From contig JAHFFQ010000048.1 of assembly GCA_023247875.1 (NCBI GenBank), positions 1 to 9,037 of the forward strand: DNA of 9,037 nucleotides, written 5' to 3'. A program made the position numbers and the translations under genes. Below the pieces are notes generated by a model, which worked only from the letters and a program-made list of their open reading frames with translations, made no database searches and was not told the origin of the DNA. Below, piece by piece: positions 5,811 to 9,037 of this stretch (positions are counted from its first letter, which is position 1; each line of letters begins with the position of its first letter). This DNA is from Candidatus Omnitrophota bacterium (GTDB lineage Bacteria > Omnitrophota > Gorgyraeia > Gygaellales > Profunditerraquicolaceae).

Positions 5811-6488
5811 TTACCCCTCCCTGCCTGCCAAAGAGGCAGGCATCTGTGACTCTATCTTTTTAATCATCTCCCCCAACTCCTTGACCAGCGGCATAGGGAG
5901 CATTTTCAGGAGTTGGACCTCCTGTTTAAGCATGCGCAGCTGGCCAACCAATCTTCGCAGGGTAGCCAGTTTTCTCTTCTCCTGCGCCTCCTGCGGCTCC
6001 AGCTCCTGCCTCTGCCGGATGATCACGCCCAAGTTCTTCTTTAACTCCTGGCTGTCCCTGCCCTTTTCAAATATCTCTTTTTTCAGGTTATTATAATCAT
6101 CCTCATCCAGCACTTTTTTGTTTTTCGCCTGGCGCAGGATATCAACAACCTCATAACCGGGAATTTGCGCAGCTGACGCTGATTCGGCGTAATCCGCCTT
6201 TAAATACTGCGGCTCCTCCTTCTCCAGGAAATAATATGACTTGAGCAGCTTCATCGCCGTAGCTTTGCGTATGCCTATCTCGCGGCTGACATAAATATCG
6301 AAATTTACATATCCCCACTCCTTATATGCTTTGTCTTTCCATGCCGAATAAAGCGACCTGCCCAGCTCTATCCATGAGCTCTTAAAATTCTTGGCACTCT
6401 CCAGTATATGATAGCGCAAAGAGCCACTGTCCAGGCCTTCCATCTTTTCTTCGATGCTTTTTAAAGATTTTGTTTTTACCTGCTCCAT
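5811..6488 (-). CDS. Uncharacterised 225-residue protein, probable helical and coiled-coil
   Basis: I do not recognise this family with confidence. The N-terminal half (about 25-95) looks like a compact helical domain rich in aromatic residues: FKSSWIELGRSLYSAWKDK, then EWGYVNFDIYVSREIG, then IRKATAMKLLKSYYFLEKEE. The IGIRKATAMKLLKSY stretch could be a helix-turn-helix-like recognition unit, but that is inference. A middle segment (about 105-155) is charged, and about 156-212 is heptad-like (RRLVGQLRMLKQEVQLLKML), suggesting a coiled coil and oligomerisation. There is no signal peptide or membrane segment, so it should be cytoplasmic. The ATG at 6486-6488 is 10 nt from the preceding stop, with GGGATAAG as a weak Shine-Dalgarno. 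It lies between an envelope gene and a ribosome-rescue gene. The last codons fall in a palindromic repeat, so the true C-terminus may have been altered by insertion. Confidence 0.85.
   Translation of the reverse strand: MEQVKTKSLKSIEEKMEGLDSGSLRYHILESAKNFKSSWIELGRSLYSAWKDKAYKEWGYVNFDIYVSREIGIRKATAMKLLKSYYFLEKEEPQYLKADYAESASAAQIPGYEVVDILRQAKNKKVLDEDDYNNLKKEIFEKGRDSQELKKNLGVIIRQRQELEPQEAQEKRKLATLRRLVGQLRMLKQEVQLLKMLPMPLVKELGEMIKKIESQMPASLAGREG
5814..5821 (-). promoter_or_regulatory. Ribosome-binding site of the GGQ gene next to a hairpin
   Basis: GGGAGGGG on the minus strand overlaps the last codons of the upstream gene and stands 9 nt from the ATG at 5804. Its upstream edge abuts the foot of the perfect stem at 5822-5842. 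Confidence 0.7.
5822..5842. repeat. Perfect 8-bp palindromic hairpin
   Basis: TGCCTGCC (5822-5829) and GGCAGGCA (5835-5842) pair perfectly around a 5-nt loop. The element lies in the last codons of the 225-residue gene, encoding part of MPASLAG, and touches the Shine-Dalgarno of the GGQ gene. It looks like a small palindromic repeat unit that landed at a gene end, or a stem that tunes translation of the next gene. Confidence 0.65.
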
Positions 6489-6498
6489 TTTCTTATCC

Positions 6499-7560
6499 CT
6501 ATTTTCCGAATATATCCTTTAACTCTTTCCCAAAATCCTTATACTTATCAATTATATCGGCTACCTTGCCCACCAGCTCCTCCGGCGACTGGCTGCTAAG
6601 ATTCCCCACCGCCGCCTTTAAGATTATTTTCTTTAACTTATCCGGGCTTAAAGCCGGATTATCAAGCTTGGTATCTATATCAAACTTCAGGCGCAAATTG
6701 CCGTTCTTATCGGTGAACAGATCCAGGGTGTTTTTCATCAGGTCCGGGGGAGCAAGCTCGCTTTCGCTTTCCGCGTAAACAATGCCGGAAAGGTCAAAAT
6801 CCGTGGCTATCCGCAAGTCGTTATGCTTGGCCTTAAAGGTTGAAACTAGGTTAAGCTTGGCTGATGAAAGCTTTTTATTCGAGATAAAGTTTCCGTAATA
6901 AGGGGAAAATTTGGTTATATCCATATCCTTGACCTCTAATTCAGCATCCATATTTTTGGCCGGAAGGTCAAGCCAGCCGGAAAAAATTATATTGCCAAAG
7001 GGCTTAAGGCTGGAATTAGAAAGCCGGGCACTAATCTTGAAATGCGCCGCAAGCGAGGTAAGCGGCATCATGACTTTAGAAACGCTTATATTCAGCTTAT
7101 CTACCATGAGCTGATAACCTGGCTCGCTTATCTTTCTATCCGTGAAAATTATCTTCCCATCCCTCACCTTAAGGCTGGTCAGATAAATTGCCGGGGGCTT
7201 GCCTTTTTGCTCTAAAACCGGCAGGTTTAATTTGCCGTTAACGTCTTGTTCGAGACTAATGACCGGCTCAACTACGGTCAAACCGTGGATGACCACCTTG
7301 CCGAAGAATAAGCTGATCAGGTTAGGGGAAAAGGAGACCCTTTTTATACTGGCGAGATTGCCGATCTCTAACTTTTCCAGGGTAATGGTAAAAGGCAGGC
7401 CCAAACTTATTTTGCCAACACTGGCTTTAACTTTTAAATTCTGCCGGATCTGATCCTCAATGATCTTGGGCGCATACATCCCGACTAATATCCCGGCGGT
7501 CACAAAGAACACCAGGAATACCGCTAAGACCAAGAATAAAACTTTAAATTTTTTCTGCAT
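6499..7560 (-). CDS. AsmA/DUF748-like membrane-anchored protein
   Basis: Of 353 residues, the N-terminus (about 5-29) is a single hydrophobic segment after MQKKFK, an uncleaved anchor placing the rest outside the cytoplasmic membrane. The body alternates short beta-like stretches typical of AsmA/DUF748 proteins, with recurrent phrases such as KVRDGKIIFTDRK (about 130-143), IFSGWLDLPAKNMDAELEVKD and LRLKFDIDTKLDNPAL. Larger AsmA-family members (TamB, YhdP, AsmA) form long grooves that handle phospholipids or outer-membrane assembly; whether this short member does so is inference. The start at 7558-7560 overlaps the acetolactate decarboxylase end by 17 nt. The GC-run GCAGGGGGGAT ahead of it may serve as Shine-Dalgarno. 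Together with the acyltransferase upstream it points to envelope lipid functions in the operon. Confidence 0.75.
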   Translation of the reverse strand: MQKKFKVLFLVLAVFLVFFVTAGILVGMYAPKIIEDQIRQNLKVKASVGKISLGLPFTITLEKLEIGNLASIKRVSFSPNLISLFFGKVVIHGLTVVEPVISLEQDVNGKLNLPVLEQKGKPPAIYLTSLKVRDGKIIFTDRKISEPGYQLMVDKLNISVSKVMMPLTSLAAHFKISARLSNSSLKPFGNIIFSGWLDLPAKNMDAELEVKDMDITKFSPYYGNFISNKKLSSAKLNLVSTFKAKHNDLRIATDFDLSGIVYAESESELAPPDLMKNTLDLFTDKNGNLRLKFDIDTKLDNPALSPDKLKKIILKAAVGNLSSQSPEELVGKVADIIDKYKDFGKELKDIFGK

Positions 7561-8314
7561 CTATCCCCCCTGCTTCTCCAAGATTAAGTTCAAAAAACTC
7601 CGGGTTATCCGGCAGGCTTAGATAAAAATCGGCAGTCTTGTCAAGCTCTGCCTTAACTGCCCCGGCTTTAAAATCCAGCACATGCCCGCCCTTCTGCCTG
7701 TCTTCGCTGATAAAATGCATATGATAACCGGCTACGCCGAGCTTCTCCATATACTGCGGAGAGCGCCAGCCGACCATCGTCCCCCTTATATCGTAAAATT
7801 CAAAGACCTTCTGCTCCTTGAGCGCCTGGTCAAGCTTCGGATAAGGCTGGGATTGCTTAGGCACGCTTCTTATTTTCATATATTTAAACAACCCGCTTAT
7901 CTTCACGGCATAAAAAATATTCTTTGACGGCAATAGCTTATCCAGATACCGCGTTAATTCCGCGTAGCTTAGCTCTTGATCAACGGAAAATGTTTTATCC
8001 GCGTTAAAAAAAGTTACTTGAGCGAAAGGTATGCCCGAGGCCTGGCTAACCGGATTAACCCGTCCGTCAACTTTAACCTGGTAAAATACCCCATCCAAAG
8101 CCAGCAGCTCCCCGTCTAAACCCTGAAATGTACCGATGCCGAAATCGCCATGCCTCCTAAGGCGGCAAAGGCATTCCTGGCCGTCGTAATCTCCGGCAGA
8201 AAGCGCCTGAATGGTAGATACCTGGTAAAGAACATCTCTTCTCTGAACATGACAGCAGCCAAAGAGCGTAAGGAGAGAAAGAATTAAAAAAGGATAGAAT
8301 TTATTTTTCAGCAT
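7544..8314 (-). CDS. Acetolactate decarboxylase, predicted lipoprotein
   Basis: The enzyme (alsD/budA family) converts (S)-2-acetolactate to (R)-acetoin and CO2, in overflow and butanediol fermentation or to drain acetolactate from branched-chain amino acid synthesis. Of 256 residues, diagnostic stretches are LYQVSTIQALSAGDYDG (29-45), HGDFGIGTFQGLDGELLALDG (about 55-75), KIRSVPKQ (147-154) and the metal site GYHMHFISEDRQKGGHVLDF. In this site His198, His200 and His211 match the known zinc ligands. Glu69 and Arg149 match the family's catalytic Glu and Arg positions as I recall them. The N-terminus is unusual: MLKNK, a hydrophobic run and LTLFGC give a lipobox with Cys20. It should therefore be exported and lipid-anchored, although secreted members are known (Brevibacillus). 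The start is ATG at 8312-8314, 3 nt after plsC, with no clear Shine-Dalgarno. No acetolactate synthase is in view. Confidence 0.93.
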   Translation of the reverse strand: MLKNKFYPFLILSLLTLFGCCHVQRRDVLYQVSTIQALSAGDYDGQECLCRLRRHGDFGIGTFQGLDGELLALDGVFYQVKVDGRVNPVSQASGIPFAQVTFFNADKTFSVDQELSYAELTRYLDKLLPSKNIFYAVKISGLFKYMKIRSVPKQSQPYPKLDQALKEQKVFEFYDIRGTMVGWRSPQYMEKLGVAGYHMHFISEDRQKGGHVLDFKAGAVKAELDKTADFYLSLPDNPEFFELNLGEAGGIDAEKI

Positions 8315-8317
8315 AAT

Positions 8318-9037
8318 TTAAAGCAGGGCGGTTTCGATCCTTGAGCGCACTGTATCCCTAAGCAGGGCAAAATCACCGGGGCCATATCCATCTGTTTCAA
8401 CCGCCGGGAGCACGATAAGTTTTGCCGTTACCTTGGAGCTAAAGATCCAGCTGCCTTTAGGTATGGTATCCCGCGTGCCCCTTAAACAAATAGGCAGGAT
8501 CGGCTTTTTTTCTTTAATCGCCAGTTTAAAAGCCCCGTTTTGAAAATCATTCATCCGGTCAGTGGTGGAGCGGGTGCCCTCCGGGAAGAATAATACGGAC
8601 ATATCTTTCTGCAGCCATGAACTGGCCTGGTGATAGATCTCTTTTATGCTGGCGAAGTCACCACGGGTAAGCCTGATGTGCTTGATCAAGCTCAGACACC
8701 AGCCGATAAATGGGATCTTAAACAAACTCGCCTTAGCCACCCATTTAAACTGCATCTTGGTCTGATAAAGTACGGCGATATCCGCCAGGCTCTGATGATT
8801 GGCGATGATCACGTAGGTCCTTTTATGGTCTATGTTCTCCAGGCCGCTTACCTTCAGGCCCCAATAGGGATTGAGGGTAATTACGGCGTCCGACCACCAG
8901 AAGCACTGCGCGTGGGTGACCTTCTTTTTCTTGTCAAAAGGGAAAAGCAGGATGTTTAAGGCAAAAACTACGAGGAAAAGCAGGATGGTCAACAGAATAC
9001 TGCCTGTCCATATACCTATGGAAATAATTATCTTCAT
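8318..9037 (-). CDS. plsC: 1-acyl-sn-glycerol-3-phosphate acyltransferase (PlsC family)
   Basis: The protein transfers a fatty acyl group to lysophosphatidic acid to give phosphatidic acid, the precursor of membrane phospholipids, at the cytoplasmic membrane. The 239 residues are typical. A hydrophobic anchor (about 5-33) precedes motif I, NHQSLAD (His81-x4-Asp86, the catalytic pair). The conserved KWVAKASLFKIPFIGW (98-113), motif III FPEGTRS (151-157) and motif IV ILPICLRGT (180-188) follow. Motif spacing fits the family. The ATG falls on the last three bases of the window (9035-9037), so upstream signals and a possible longer N-terminus cannot be judged; the anchor right after the Met supports this start. 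Related acyltransferases act on lyso-ornithine lipids, so substrate assignment is by family only. It is the first visible gene of a five-gene run. Confidence 0.93.
   Translation of the reverse strand: MKIIISIGIWTGSILLTILLFLVVFALNILLFPFDKKKKVTHAQCFWWSDAVITLNPYWGLKVSGLENIDHKRTYVIIANHQSLADIAVLYQTKMQFKWVAKASLFKIPFIGWCLSLIKHIRLTRGDFASIKEIYHQASSWLQKDMSVLFFPEGTRSTTDRMNDFQNGAFKLAIKEKKPILPICLRGTRDTIPKGSWIFSSKVTAKLIVLPAVETDGYGPGDFALLRDTVRSRIETALL

Noticed and set aside
5392..6096. Plus-strand open frame of 234 codons
   Set aside because: It lies antisense to the GGQ gene and the 225-residue gene, both well supported by motifs or signals. Its Ser/Arg/Leu-rich product looks like a shadow frame.
8630..8959. 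Plus-strand 109-codon frame
   Set aside because: Antisense to PlsC, whose motifs are all intact.
1..9037. CRISPR array, transposase, integrase or phage genes
   Set aside because: No spaced direct repeats and no mobile-element protein motifs were seen; the gene content is housekeeping.

Overview
The window carries ordinary bacterial chromosome, and every convincing gene lies on the minus strand, so transcription runs from the right end to the left. The organism looks like a diderm bacterium from a little-cultured lineage. The signs are an AsmA-like envelope protein, a predicted lipoprotein, a RodZ-like protein, and housekeeping genes whose sequences match no well-studied model closely. The flavour of the proteins, the TTG and GTG starts and the rpsO-pnp-ftsK-rodZ order suggest Candidatus Omnitrophota (former OP3) or a relative. 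That placement is inference; a marker-gene tree would settle it.

Region 1 (9037 to 5385) is a tight run of five genes with spacings of +3, -17, +10 and +6 nt, so probably one operon. In order they are a PlsC-type lysophosphatidate acyltransferase starting at the very edge, a lipoprotein-like acetolactate decarboxylase, an AsmA/DUF748-like membrane-anchored protein, an unrecognised 225-residue protein with a coiled-coil-like tail, and a small GGQ-containing release-factor-like protein of the ribosome-rescue type. The operon mixes lipid and envelope work, acetoin formation and translation rescue. A perfect 8-bp hairpin lies just ahead of the ribosome-binding site of the GGQ gene.

Region 2 (5384 to 4942) is mostly non-coding. 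It holds a GC- and CpG-rich stretch with several inverted repeats (about 5200-5381), probably a dispersed repeat or structured RNA. After it comes a promoter, a 41-residue single-pass membrane protein that automatic annotation would probably miss (5009-5134), and then a near-consensus sigma-70 promoter for rpsO.

Region 3 (4941 to 1) is the conserved housekeeping block: rpsO (S15, TTG start), pnp (polynucleotide phosphorylase), ftsK/spoIIIE (DNA translocase, GTG start 5 nt after pnp) and a RodZ-like HTH gene overlapping ftsK by ATGA and cut by the window edge. The block links translation and RNA turnover to chromosome segregation and cell shape, an order also familiar from Firmicutes.

I found no RNA genes, CRISPR array, transposase or phage gene. 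I saw no clear new system. The best leads are the 41-residue protein, the structured intergenic element, the 225-residue protein paired with a rescue factor, and the membrane-anchored acetolactate decarboxylase.
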